A stretch of DNA of 64,000 nt from Acidimicrobiia bacterium (GCA_026002935.1 BPGH01000001.1:1909965-1973964), one strand, 5' to 3'. Positions 49,935 through 58,155 are shown, counted from the first letter of the stretch. A program made the numbers and translations. Notes: generated by a model from the sequence alone, not told the origin.

Positions 49935-50506
49935 GAGCTCAGCTCCGTCGTGCGCTTGACGAGCGAGACCGTCCGGGTGAACGAGCCGTCGGCGCCCGCG
50001 CCCGACTCGAGCTCGACGACGACCCGCTGGAGACCCTCGTCGACCTGGCCGCCCGGGGCGCCGCAATCCGGCGCGACCGCGACCCACTCGCCGGCGAGGC
50101 CCTCCGTGGGGTCGTCGTACCGGAAGAGCTCGACGCCGACGACGCGTGCCGTCAGGCCGGCCGGCACACCGGGATCGTCGAGGGCGTCGAAGCCGTAGGG
50201 CGACGTGTGGCCCGCGGGCGCGCACACCACGTACGGCCGGGCGCGCAGCCATTCCGCGTAGCGACGCAGCTCGGCGTCCGCGACGGCGAGGCGGCGGTGG
50301 CGATCGGAGGTGACCGTCATCGTGAACAGCGCCGACACGAGCGTGACGACGACGAGGCCCACGAGGATCACCGTCAGGACGACCTCGACGAGCGTCGCGC
50401 CGCGCTCGTCGGCCGGCGGGATCGCCCGCCGCGCGCTGCCGGGTCCGTGGCCCCCACTCCGGTTCCCGCCGGTCACGGGTGCGTTGTCGGCCCCGTCGCG
50501 GACCAC
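49931..50506 (-). CDS. Prepilin-like minor pilin
   Basis: A 191-residue protein. The class III signal is E-R-G-A-T-L-V-E-V-V-L-T-V followed by a long hydrophobic helix; cleavage after Gly leaves Ala1 and Glu5. The start is uncertain: GTG 50506 gives a long leader of about 35 residues, while GTG 50476 gives about 25. It heads the pilin operon with 4-base coupling to the large surface protein. Confidence 0.82.
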   Translation of the reverse strand: MVRDGADNAPVTGGNRSGGHGPGSARRAIPPADERGATLVEVVLTVILVGLVVVTLVSALFTMTVTSDRHRRLAVADAELRRYAEWLRARPYVVCAPAGHTSPYGFDALDDPGVPAGLTARVVGVELFRYDDPTEGLAGEWVAVAPDCGAPGGQVDEGLQRVVVELESGAGADGSFTRTVSLVKRTTELSS

Positions 50507-50531
50507 CTGTAGCGCCCGGAACGGACATCCG

Positions 50532-50558
50532 GGACGATGTGGACAGCGTCACACGTCC
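50532..50558. terminator. Hairpin between the acyl-CoA dehydrogenase and pilin operons
   Basis: GGACGATGTG (50532-50541) pairs with CACACGTCC (50550-50558) with one bulged A, a 9-bp stem and an 8-base loop. It follows the dehydrogenase stop and precedes the pilin start on the same strand. It lacks a T-tract, so it may be a terminator or only a leader structure. Confidence 0.4.
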
Positions 50559-50594
50559 GGACGCGCGCGCCCGTGGCGCGGCCGGGGGCCCGGC

Positions 50595-51560
50595 TCAGGC
50601 GAAGAGGAGGTCGGCGAGGCGGTCGAGGTGCCACCCGGTCGTGCCGAGCAGGTACTCGTCGGCGGTCGCCCGGCGCAGGTACAGGTGCAGGTCGTGTTCC
50701 CACGTGTAGCCGATGCCGCCGTGGATCTGGATCCCGTCCTTGAGGATCCGCCGGGCGGCGTCGCCGGCGGCGGCCTTGGCGGCGTGGGCGGCCCGCAACA
50801 GGTCCGGGTGGCCGGCGTCGACCGTCATCGCGGCGTAGTGCACGGCCGCGGTCGCCCGCTCGAGCGCGAGCGACATGTCGGCGAGCTTGTGCTGGATCGC
50901 CTGGAAGGAACCGATCGGCACGCCGAACTGGTGACGGTGCCGGGCGTGGTCGAGCGCCATCCCGAGGATCCGGCGGGCGGTGCCGACCATCTCCGCCGCG
51001 ATCGACGCGTAGGCGCGGGCCCGCCAGCGGTCGAAGGCCCCGCGCTCGAGTGGGCGGGCCTCGAGGGCGAGGCCGGTGGTGTCGAGCTCGAAGACCCGCC
51101 GCGAGAAGTCGACCGTGGCGACGGGCCGCAACCGTTCCGGCCCGGGGCGCTCGATCACCGCGACCGCCGGGCCGGGGCAGACGACCGCGATGCGCTCGAC
51201 CCGGTCGGCCTCCAGGACGAACGTCTTGACCGGCTCGTCGTTGGGCAGCCACTCGCCGGCCGATCCCGCGATCGCGACCGTCCCGGGGGTCTCGTCGCCC
51301 GTGAGGGGCGTGTAGAGGCCGACGGTCGCGAGGAACGGGCCGGGCGCGGCGGCGTGGCCGGTCTCCTCGAGCGCGAGGCAGCAGTCGGTCGCCGGGCCCG
51401 TGCCGAGCGCCACGTACTCGCGCAGGTGCGTCCAGAGCGGTTCGTGGACGCCCGGGTCGTCGACGTGCGCGCGGACGAGGGCGGCCGGGCACTCGCGCTC
51501 GAGCAGCTTGCGGAGCGTCTCGCGCAGGAGCGTCTGGTGCTCGGTGGGGGTGAAGTCCAC
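50595..51560 (-). CDS. Acyl-CoA dehydrogenase, short subunit of a heteromeric pair
   Basis: A 321-residue protein, shorter than the usual 380-400. The N-terminal domain is present but the central FAD-binding block S-E-P-D-A-G-S-D is missing, while the C-terminal helical part has R-H-Q-F-G-V-P-I-G-S-F-Q-A-I-Q-H and H-G-G-I-G-Y-T-W-E-H-D-L-H. This matches the partner subunit of alpha2-beta2 dehydrogenases such as the steroid side-chain FadE pairs of mycobacteria. GTG 51560 is 1 base after the partner's stop. Confidence 0.88.
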   Translation of the reverse strand: MDFTPTEHQTLLRETLRKLLERECPAALVRAHVDDPGVHEPLWTHLREYVALGTGPATDCCLALEETGHAAAPGPFLATVGLYTPLTGDETPGTVAIAGSAGEWLPNDEPVKTFVLEADRVERIAVVCPGPAVAVIERPGPERLRPVATVDFSRRVFELDTTGLALEARPLERGAFDRWRARAYASIAAEMVGTARRILGMALDHARHRHQFGVPIGSFQAIQHKLADMSLALERATAAVHYAAMTVDAGHPDLLRAAHAAKAAAGDAARRILKDGIQIHGGIGYTWEHDLHLYLRRATADEYLLGTTGWHLDRLADLLFA

Positions 51561-51561
51561 G

Positions 51562-52746
51562 TCAGCCCCTCGGCAGCCCGAGCACCCGCTGGGCGACGAT
51601 GTTGCGCTGGATCTCCGACGAACCGCCCGCGATGGTGTTCGCGAACGACACGAAGAAGCTGGTGACCCAGCGCCCGGCCTCCTGTCCCCGGTCGGGATCG
51701 GTGACCGCGCCGTACGCGCCGCACAGCTCCATGCCGAGCTCGAAGGCGGCCTTGCCCGCCTCCGAGGTCGCGAGCTTCATGTAGGAGTGCTCGGGCGCGC
51801 TGCTGCCCTGCGCGTAGGACGCGAAGCCCTTGTAGCCGAGCGCCCGGAGGCTCGTCGCGAGCTCGTACGCGGCGGCGATCCGGCGCCGCGCGACCGGGTC
51901 GCGGTCGCGCCCCGTGCGGCGCGCGAGCTCGACGAGCGCGCCGACCGTCTGTTCGAAGCGGGCGACGCCCTCGACCCACAGCCCGGCCCGCTCGTGCGCG
52001 AGCGATCCCTGCGTGATGGCCCACCCGCCGTTGAGCGGCCCGACGAGGTTCTCGCGGGGTACGACGACGTCCGTGAAGAAGACCTCGGCGAAGTCGGCCT
52101 TGCGCGTGATGTGCGTGAGGGGCCGGACCTCGATGCCGGGGGAGTCCATGTCGATGATCAGCACCGAGATCCCCTTGTGCTTGGGCGCGGCGGGGTCGGT
52201 GCGCACGTAGCAGAAGCACTTGTCGGCGATCTGCGCGTACGAGGTCCACACCTTCTGGCCGTTGACGACGAAGTGGTCGCCGCGCAGCTCGGCGCGGGTC
52301 TTGAGGCCCGCGAGGTCGGAACCGGCGTCGGGTTCGCTCATGCCGATGCACCAGACCGTGTCGCCGCGGGCGGCGGCGGGCGCGAGGGCCCGCTGCGCGT
52401 CGTCGCCGTACTCGAGGAGGCTCGGGGTGACGATCGCGTAGCCGGGGAAGTGCCCCGAGCGCGGGACCCGGCGCTCCGCCATCGTCTCGAGGTAGATGAG
52501 CGTCTGCACCGGCGTGCAGTTGCGCCCTCCCAGCTCCGGCGGGTAGCCGGGGATCATCCAGCCGTGGTCGAACAGGGTCGCCTGCCAGTCGCGCAGCCAC
52601 TGCGGGACGATCTCGTCGCCGGAGTACTCGCCCATGAAGTCGGCGCCGGCGCGCGCCTCGGGCGGCGTGTGCTCGTCGAGGAACGCGACGAGCTCGGCAC
52701 GGAACGCCTCGTCCTGCGGCCCCCAGGCCAACCTCACGCGCGCCAC
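51562..52746 (-). CDS. Acyl-CoA dehydrogenase, FAD-binding subunit of a heteromeric pair
   Basis: A 394-residue protein with G-Y-P-P-E-L-G-G-R, the FAD-binding S-E-P-D-A-G-S-D-L-A and W-T-S-Y-A, and the C-terminal I-A-G-G-S-S-E-I-Q-R-N-I-V-A-Q-R-V-L-G-L-P. The pair with the short subunit suggests an alpha2-beta2 enzyme for a bulky or short-side-chain CoA ester, as in steroid catabolism. GTG 52746 lies 14 bases downstream of the operator at 52761-52778. Confidence 0.9.
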   Translation of the reverse strand: MARVRLAWGPQDEAFRAELVAFLDEHTPPEARAGADFMGEYSGDEIVPQWLRDWQATLFDHGWMIPGYPPELGGRNCTPVQTLIYLETMAERRVPRSGHFPGYAIVTPSLLEYGDDAQRALAPAAARGDTVWCIGMSEPDAGSDLAGLKTRAELRGDHFVVNGQKVWTSYAQIADKCFCYVRTDPAAPKHKGISVLIIDMDSPGIEVRPLTHITRKADFAEVFFTDVVVPRENLVGPLNGGWAITQGSLAHERAGLWVEGVARFEQTVGALVELARRTGRDRDPVARRRIAAAYELATSLRALGYKGFASYAQGSSAPEHSYMKLATSEAGKAAFELGMELCGAYGAVTDPDRGQEAGRWVTSFFVSFANTIAGGSSEIQRNIVAQRVLGLPRG

Positions 52747-52760
52747 CCCCGCTGCTCGGA

Positions 52761-52778
52761 CCTGACGTCGGTGTCAGG
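52761..52778. promoter_or_regulatory. Operator-like inverted repeat, perfect half-sites (CCTGACGTCGGTGTCAGG)
   Basis: CCTGAC and GTCAGG are exact reverse complements spaced by six bases. The site lies between the P450 stop and the dehydrogenase start and overlaps the expected transcription start. Confidence 0.75.
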
Positions 52779-52782
52779 TCCG

Positions 52783-52788
52783 ACCCTA
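52783..52788 (-). promoter_or_regulatory. -10 box (TAGGGT) of the acyl-CoA dehydrogenase pair
   Basis: TAGGGT on the reverse strand, just upstream of the operator. Transcription would start inside the operator. Confidence 0.5.
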
Positions 52789-52814
52789 GCGTGACGGCGC
52801 GCCCGGTCGCGGAC

Positions 52815-54089
52815 TCAGCGGACGGTGTGCCACGCGCACGGCATCCGCTTGATGCCGTGGATGAACGCGCTCTGGAGCATCGCGGGCTCGCCCGTGACCT
52901 CGATGTCGGGCAGGCGGCGCAGCAGCTCCTCGAACATCACGCGGATCTCGCGGCGGGCGAGGTTCGCGCCGAGGCAGAAGTGGGGGCCGCCCGCACCGAA
53001 GCCGACGTGCTCGTTCGGCGTGCGCGTCACGTCGAAGCGGTACGGATCCGGGAAATGGCGCTCGTCACGGTTCGCGGAGTTGTAGAACATCACGACCTTC
53101 TCGCCGGCCCGGATCTCCTGGCCGCCGACAACGGTGTCACGGGCGGCGGTGCGCCGGAAGTGGATCACCGGCGTCGCCCAGCGCACGATCTCCTCGACCG
53201 CGCTGGGCGCGACGGCGTCGAAGTCCTCGACCCAGTGCCGGCGCTGGTCGGGGTGCTCGGTGAGGGCGAGCATGCCGTGGCTGATCGCGTTGCGGGTGGT
53301 CTCGTTCCCGGCGACCACCAGGAGGAGGAAGAACGACCCGAGCTCGCTCGCGCTGAGCCGGTGACGCCCCTGCTCGTCCTCGATCTCGGCGTGCATCAGG
53401 GCGGTCGTGATGTCGTCACGCGGGTTCGCGAGCCGGTCCTCGGCGAGCGCCAACCCGTACTGGAACAGCTCCATGCCCGCCCCGACGAGGTCGTCCATCG
53501 ACTGCACGTACTCGGGGTCGCCGACGCCGAGGATGACGTTCGTCAACTCGAAGATCCGCCGGTTGTCCTCCCGGGGGATGCCCATCATGTCGCAGATGAT
53601 CTGCAGCGGCAGCGCCGCGGCGATCTCGGCGACGAAGTCGCACTCGCCCATCGGTGCGACGCGGTCGACGATCTCGGCCGCCTGGCGGCGCACGGTCTCC
53701 TCGATGCGGGCGACCTGGCGGGGGGTGAACCCGCGGTTGACGATGAGCCGCAGCTTCGTGTGCTTCGGCGCGTCCATGTTGATCATCGACCCGAGCCACT
53801 CCGCGATCTCCGGCGGGATGTCGGGGATGTTGACGCTCGGCGCGGAGCGGAACGTGTCGGGGTCGCGCGACACCTGCATCACGTCCGCGTACCGCGTGAC
53901 CGCCCAGAAGCCGGGACCCTGCGGGAACGTCGACTCCGGCGGTGGCACCGGCTCCGCGTGGAAGCTCACGGGCGCCTCGTCGCGGAGCTTGGCGAAGATC
54001 CCCTCGCGATCGGGGCGCATCCAGGTCTCGAGCTCGCCGAGGCGTATGTCCTCGAGCGCGAGCGCGGTGGTGGGCGCGACCGTCGTCAT
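52815..54089 (-). CDS. Cytochrome P450 (CYP125/142-like)
   Basis: A 424-residue soluble P450. The I-helix motif A-G-N-E-T-T is at 260-265, the E-x-x-R at Glu300-Arg303, and the heme loop F-G-A-G-G-P-H-F-C-L-G has the proximal ligand Cys372. The sequence start (L-G-E-L-E-T-W) and overall pattern resemble mycobacterial sterol side-chain hydroxylases CYP125 and CYP142, but the substrate must be shown. The leaderless start ATG 54089 follows TACACT (54096-54101) by 6 bases. It lies upstream of the dehydrogenase pair. Confidence 0.92.
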   Translation of the reverse strand: MTTVAPTTALALEDIRLGELETWMRPDREGIFAKLRDEAPVSFHAEPVPPPESTFPQGPGFWAVTRYADVMQVSRDPDTFRSAPSVNIPDIPPEIAEWLGSMINMDAPKHTKLRLIVNRGFTPRQVARIEETVRRQAAEIVDRVAPMGECDFVAEIAAALPLQIICDMMGIPREDNRRIFELTNVILGVGDPEYVQSMDDLVGAGMELFQYGLALAEDRLANPRDDITTALMHAEIEDEQGRHRLSASELGSFFLLLVVAGNETTRNAISHGMLALTEHPDQRRHWVEDFDAVAPSAVEEIVRWATPVIHFRRTAARDTVVGGQEIRAGEKVVMFYNSANRDERHFPDPYRFDVTRTPNEHVGFGAGGPHFCLGANLARREIRVMFEELLRRLPDIEVTGEPAMLQSAFIHGIKRMPCAWHTVR

Positions 54090-54095
54090 GCGCGC

Positions 54096-54101
54096 AGTGT
54101 A
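54096..54101 (-). promoter_or_regulatory. Leaderless -10 box (TACACT) of the P450 gene
   Basis: TACACT on the reverse strand, 6 bases before ATG 54089. No CTGAC-type operator is present here. Confidence 0.5.
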
Positions 54102-54124
54102 CGCACGGGTCGCGCTGCGGGGCG

Positions 54125-54730
54125 TCAGGGGAACCGGAACGGGATCGCGGGCGGGTCGTCGCGTCCCGGCCGCACCATCGCCCGCACCACCGACAGGTCG
54201 CCGGAGCGCAGGCGGGCGACCTCGAGGAGGCACCCGATCGCGCACGCCGTCGTGACCGGCCCGAACGCGGGCGCCGGCTCGCCGAGGCCCGACGCGAGGT
54301 CGTCGGCGTGCACGACCAGCCCGACGATGCGCGTGACGAGGTACTCGTCGAGCAGCATCGGGACGGCGCCGGGCGCCGGGACGACGTGGCCGGGCGCCAG
54401 GGCCCCCAGCCGCCCGCGCAGCGACGCCAGCGCTTCGTCGACGCGCGCGAGCAGCGGGCCCGGTCCCTCCGTCACGGGCGGCGGCTCCTCGGGCGGCGCG
54501 GCGACGAGGTACTGCGGCGCGTTGGCCGCCGGGGCGCGCCGCGGCGGCTTCGCGCGCGACACCTCCTCGACGACGACGACGTGCCGGGCGAGGCGGCCGG
54601 CGAGCGCCGCGATCCCGGTGCCGGCCGACGCGCCCGGCTCCCGCCAGCGCCGTTCGGTCGCGGGCGCCGCGACGAGCGCGCGCGCGGCGTCCGCGGCCTC
54701 GAGGAACGCGCCCCGGACGGGCGGGATCAC
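54125..54730 (-). CDS. Maleylpyruvate isomerase-like (MDMPI/DinB fold) protein
   Basis: A 201-residue protein. The late segment D-E-Y-L-V-T-R-I-V-G-L-V-V-H-A-D-D-L-A-S-G-L-G matches the metal-binding His region of mycothiol-dependent maleylpyruvate isomerase-like proteins, but the usual N-terminal W-x-V-x-x-x-x-A-H-L is replaced by G-I-A-A-L-A-G-R-L-A-R-H. The first domain is thus divergent. GTG 54730 overlaps the SDR stop (GTGA). The function is unknown. Confidence 0.7.
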   Translation of the reverse strand: MIPPVRGAFLEAADAARALVAAPATERRWREPGASAGTGIAALAGRLARHVVVVEEVSRAKPPRRAPAANAPQYLVAAPPEEPPPVTEGPGPLLARVDEALASLRGRLGALAPGHVVPAPGAVPMLLDEYLVTRIVGLVVHADDLASGLGEPAPAFGPVTTACAIGCLLEVARLRSGDLSVVRAMVRPGRDDPPAIPFRFP

Positions 54731-55650
54731 ACGTCCCCGACGGCGGGCATGAACGGCGGCACGCCGCGATCGGTGCGCGCGAACAACGTGCCGGCGACGC
54801 GGTCGATCGCCTCGACGGTCCACGGTCGGTCGTCGGTCGCCTCGGTCACGGGCCGCCAGCCGCGCAGGAGCTGGACGACACCGCCCATGACCTTCACGAC
54901 CTGCCCGGTCACGCCCGCCGAGAGGTCGGACGCCAGCCAGCCGACGACCGCCGACACGTTCTCGGGGGCGAAGCGGTCGAACTCGCCCTCCTTGGGGTTC
55001 ATCAGGTCGCCGCCGAGCGCCTCGGTGAGGCGGGTGCGGGCGACCGGGCAGATGCAGTTGACGCGCACACCGATGCGCTCGAGCTCGCGCGCCATCACGA
55101 TCGTCATCGACGCGATACCCGCCTTGGCGGCCGCGTAGTTGACCTGGCCGGCGTTGCCGTACAGGCCCGACTCGGACGCCGTGTTGACGATCTTGGCGTC
55201 GACGGGGGCGCCGGTCTCCTTCGAGCGCGCCCGCCAGTACGCGGCCGCGAACCGCGACGGTGCGAAGTGGCCCTTCAGGTGGACGTCGATGACCGAGTCC
55301 CAATCGGCCTCGTCCATGTTGAAGCTCATCTTGTCGCGCAGGATCCCGGCGTTGTTGACGAGCACGTCGAGGCCGCCGAAGGTGTCGACGGCCTGGCGTA
55401 CGAGCCGCTCGGCGCCCTCCCAGGACGACACGCTGTCGTAGTTGGCGACGGCGCGCCCGCCTGCGGCCGTGATCTCGTCCACGACCTGCTGGGCCGGCGT
55501 GGTGTCGGCGCCCTCGCCCGTGCTCGCGCCGCCGAGGTCGTTCACGACGACGGCCGCGCCCTCGCGGGCGAGCAGCAGGGCGTGGCTGCGGCCGAGTCCC
55601 CGGCCCGCGCCCGTGACGATCGCGACCTTCCCGTCGAACAGACCCACCAC
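54727..55650 (-). CDS. Short-chain dehydrogenase, multifunctional-enzyme-type hydroxyacyl-CoA dehydrogenase
   Basis: A 307-residue SDR: T-G-A-G-R-G-L-G (13-20), N-N-A-G (99-102), Ser159 or Ser161, Tyr172 and Lys176. The long loop after the first strand and the C-terminal extension resemble the (3R)-hydroxyacyl-CoA dehydrogenase part of peroxisomal multifunctional enzyme 2 (17-beta-HSD type 4). GTG 55650 (or 55647) is preceded by GAGGGAG. It is clearly related to the SDR at 25526 and may act on a similar substrate. Confidence 0.9.
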   Translation of the reverse strand: MVGLFDGKVAIVTGAGRGLGRSHALLLAREGAAVVVNDLGGASTGEGADTTPAQQVVDEITAAGGRAVANYDSVSSWEGAERLVRQAVDTFGGLDVLVNNAGILRDKMSFNMDEADWDSVIDVHLKGHFAPSRFAAAYWRARSKETGAPVDAKIVNTASESGLYGNAGQVNYAAAKAGIASMTIVMARELERIGVRVNCICPVARTRLTEALGGDLMNPKEGEFDRFAPENVSAVVGWLASDLSAGVTGQVVKVMGGVVQLLRGWRPVTEATDDRPWTVEAIDRVAGTLFARTDRGVPPFMPAVGDV

Positions 55651-55674
55651 TGCTCCCTCGTCCCGGCACCGCCG

Positions 55675-55691
55675 ACCGACGGGGCGTCAGG
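55675..55691. promoter_or_regulatory. Degenerate operator-like repeat (ACCGACGGGGCGTCAGG), doubtful
   Basis: One good half-site (GTCAGG) faces ACCGAC across only five bases. It overlaps a -10 box TAGCCT (55689-55694, reverse strand) upstream of the SDR. The wrong spacing makes it doubtful. Confidence 0.25.
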
Positions 55692-55732
55692 CTACGGGCG
55701 CCCCGGCACGGCACGCCAGATCGCGTGGTGGC

Positions 55733-56179
55733 TCAGCCGGGCTCCGGCCACGCGAGCCGCGCGCCGAGCCGGCCGAGCTCCACGAGCGGGAGCGCCTCGG
55801 CCTCGGCGCGCGTGAACCAGGCCGCGAGGTCGGTCGTGCCGTCGTGCTCCGGACGGAGGCTGCCACCGACGACCTCGCCGCGGTAGACGATGCGGATCCG
55901 GTGCGAGTCGCGGGTGCCCTCCGCGGGCGTCGTGACGGGCGCGCGGATCGAGTCGACCGCGAGCAACTCGGTGATGCGCGCGTCGAGCCCTGTCTCCTCG
56001 CGCAGCTCGCGGCGCGCCGCGTCCTCGGGGTGCTCACCGAACTCGACGCCGCCGCCGGGCAGCGTCCACGCCCCCGGGCGTCCGGTGCGCGCCGTGAGGC
56101 GGCAGAGGAGGAGACGGCCGGTCGCGTCGGTGACGACCACGTAGGCCGCGACGCGCTGCTCGCGCGGGAGCCCGGTCAC
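55733..56179 (-). CDS. Nudix hydrolase
   Basis: A 148-residue protein with a full Nudix box: G-x5-E-x7-R-E-L-R-E-E-T-G-L, whose Glu residues bind magnesium. Nudix enzymes hydrolyse nucleoside diphosphates linked to other groups, including CoA and NAD derivatives. The start GTG 56179 overlaps the enoyl-CoA hydratase stop (GTGA), so it belongs to the thiolase operon; CoA-ester clean-up is one idea, but not proven. Confidence 0.9.
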   Translation of the reverse strand: MTGLPREQRVAAYVVVTDATGRLLLCRLTARTGRPGAWTLPGGGVEFGEHPEDAARRELREETGLDARITELLAVDSIRAPVTTPAEGTRDSHRIRIVYRGEVVGGSLRPEHDGTTDLAAWFTRAEAEALPLVELGRLGARLAWPEPG

Positions 56180-56973
56180 TCGCCGGTGAAGCGTGCGTCG
56201 CGCTTCTCGCGGAACGCGGCCATGCCCTCGACGAGGTCGGGCGACGTGGTCGCGAGCGCCTGGAAGTGGCCCTCCAGCTCCAGCGAGCGGGGCAGGTCGG
56301 TCTCGAACGACGCGTTGAGCAGCCGCTTGGACAGGCCGAGCGACCGGGTCGGCCCGGCGGCGAGGCGGCGCGCGAGCGACTCGGCCTCGCCGAGCAGCGA
56401 CGCCGCGTCGGCGACGCAGCGGTACGCGAGCCCGGCGGCGACCGCCTCCTCGCCCGCCGCGCCCTCGCCGAGCATCACCATCGCCTTGGCGCGGGGCAGT
56501 CCGACGAGGCGCGGGAGCAGGTACGCGCCGCCGGCGTCGACGACGAGGCCCCAGCGCGCGAACGACCACGTGAACCGCGTGCCGGGGTGCACGAGCACGA
56601 AGTCGCACGCGAGCGCGAGGTGTGCCCCCGGGCCGACGGCGACACCGTTGACGGCCGCGACCGTCGGCTTGTCGAGCTCCCAGAGCCCCCGGACGAACTC
56701 CTGCACCCCGACCCGCAACGCCTCGGACGTCGACCGGGTCGAGAAGCCGGGTGTGCCCGCGCGCGCGACCGTCGAGGCCGACAGGTCCATGCCCGCGCAG
56801 AACGCGTCACCCGTGCCGGTGACCAGCACCGCGCGCACCGCGGGATCGGCACGGAAGTCGCGCACCGCCTCGACGATGCCGTCGCGCATCTCGATCGTGA
56901 GCGCGTTCTTCGCCTCCGGGCGGTCGAGGACGATGCGCCCGACGCCGTCGTCCGACTTCTCGACGACGAGCAC
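56176..56973 (-). CDS. Enoyl-CoA hydratase/isomerase family protein
   Basis: A 265-residue crotonase-fold protein. It starts with R-P-E-A-K-N-A-L-T and carries the oxyanion segment G-T-G-D-A-F-C-A-G-M-D-L and G-V-A-V-G-P-G-A-H-L-A-L-A-C-D. The region F-A-R-W-G-L-V-V-D-A-G-G-A-Y-L-L-P-R-L-V-G has Asp near one catalytic position, as in many hydratases. It lies 3 bases after the thiolase stop. It probably hydrates an enoyl-CoA, after which the thiolase or the SDR would act. Confidence 0.9.
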   Translation of the reverse strand: MLVVEKSDDGVGRIVLDRPEAKNALTIEMRDGIVEAVRDFRADPAVRAVLVTGTGDAFCAGMDLSASTVARAGTPGFSTRSTSEALRVGVQEFVRGLWELDKPTVAAVNGVAVGPGAHLALACDFVLVHPGTRFTWSFARWGLVVDAGGAYLLPRLVGLPRAKAMVMLGEGAAGEEAVAAGLAYRCVADAASLLGEAESLARRLAAGPTRSLGLSKRLLNASFETDLPRSLELEGHFQALATTSPDLVEGMAAFREKRDARFTGE

Positions 56974-56976
56974 CGC

Positions 56977-58155
56977 TCAGTCCCGGTTCCGGGTGAGGAT
57001 GTTGACGACCGCGACCCCCGAGCCGCGGCCGCCGGCATTGTGCTGGAGCGCGTACCCGTTGCGGATCTCCACCTGCCGCTCACCGGCCTCCCCGCGCAGC
57101 TGCCACCAGCACTCGGTGATCTGCGCGACCCCGGTCGCGCCGATCGGGTGCCCCTTGGCGAGCAGCCCGCCCGAGGTGTTCACGGGGATCCGCCCGGTCA
57201 GCGCGGTCTCGCCCTCGAGGCTCGCGCGCCCGCCGTCACCCTTCTCGAAGAAGCCGAGGTCCTCGATGTCGAGGATCTCGGTGATCGTGAAGCAGTCGTG
57301 CACCTCGGCGCAGTCGACCTGCGCCGGGGTGATCCCGGCCATCGCGTAGGCGCGCTGTGCCGCGAGGCGCGTCGCCTTGATCTCGGTGAAGCTGTCCTTC
57401 TCGTGCAGGTAGGGGTGGTCGGTGGCGACGCCGAACCCGGCGACGTAGACCGGGGTGTCGGTGAACTCCGCGGCGCGCTCGGCGGAGGTCAGGAGCACGG
57501 CGGCCGCCCCGTCGGTCTGCGGGCAGCAGTCGAGCAGGTGCAGCGGGTGGCACACCGGCGGCGACGCGAGGACGTCCTCGATCGTCACCTCGTTGCGGAA
57601 GTGCGCGTAGGGATCGCGCGCGCCGTTGTAGTGGTTCTTGACGGCGACCGACGCGAGCATCTCGCGCGTCGTCCCGAACTCGTGCATGTGACGGGTCGCG
57701 AACGGGGCGAACAGCACGGGGGCGGTCTCGCCGCGGGTGAAGATCGGGTGGCCCGCGGCGGCGCGCGACAGGAGCCCCTCCTCGGTCGACTTGTCGCGCA
57801 TCTTCTCGACCCCGATCACGAGCACGACGTCGTGCACACCGCTCGCGACGGCCATCGCCCCGACGCGGAACGCGTCGGAGCCCGACGGGCACGCGTTCTC
57901 GATGCGGGTGCACGGGATGCCGGCGAGGCCGATCGCGCTGGGGACGGTGTTGCCGCCGATGCCCTCCTGGCCCCACAGCGTGCCGCGCTGGGTCGCGACG
58001 AACGCGGCCTCGACCTGCGCGGGCTCGAACCCCTTGTCGACGCTCGCGACCGCGGCGTCGAAGGCACCGGCCGCCATCTGCTCGTAGCTCTGGTCGAACA
58101 GCTCGCCCATCTTGATGAGGCCGGCGCCGACGACCGCGACCCGGTTCCAGCTCAT
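56977..58155 (-). CDS. SCP-x-type thiolase / acetyl-CoA acetyltransferase-like
   Basis: A 392-residue thiolase-fold protein. The nucleophile is Cys89 (E-N-A-C-P-S-G-S-D-A-F), followed by a conserved V-H-D-C-F-T and the C-terminal G-G-L-L-A-K-G-H-P-I-G-A-T-G. It is closer to lipid-transfer/SCP-x thiolases than to classical biosynthetic ones. Many members act with a DUF35 partner, and here the upstream gene carries a DUF35 domain. ATG 58155 overlaps that gene's stop (ATGA). Confidence 0.9.
   Translation of the reverse strand: MSWNRVAVVGAGLIKMGELFDQSYEQMAAGAFDAAVASVDKGFEPAQVEAAFVATQRGTLWGQEGIGGNTVPSAIGLAGIPCTRIENACPSGSDAFRVGAMAVASGVHDVVLVIGVEKMRDKSTEEGLLSRAAAGHPIFTRGETAPVLFAPFATRHMHEFGTTREMLASVAVKNHYNGARDPYAHFRNEVTIEDVLASPPVCHPLHLLDCCPQTDGAAAVLLTSAERAAEFTDTPVYVAGFGVATDHPYLHEKDSFTEIKATRLAAQRAYAMAGITPAQVDCAEVHDCFTITEILDIEDLGFFEKGDGGRASLEGETALTGRIPVNTSGGLLAKGHPIGATGVAQITECWWQLRGEAGERQVEIRNGYALQHNAGGRGSGVAVVNILTRNRD

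Noticed and set aside
50532..50558. The hairpin as another operator of the CTGAC regulon
   Set aside because: Its arms do not match CTGAC-N6-GTCAG, and it follows a stop codon, so a terminator or leader structure is more likely.
55675..55691. A seventh regulon operator upstream of the SDR at 54727
   Set aside because: Half-sites are spaced by five bases instead of six and one is poor. Listed only as a low-confidence feature.
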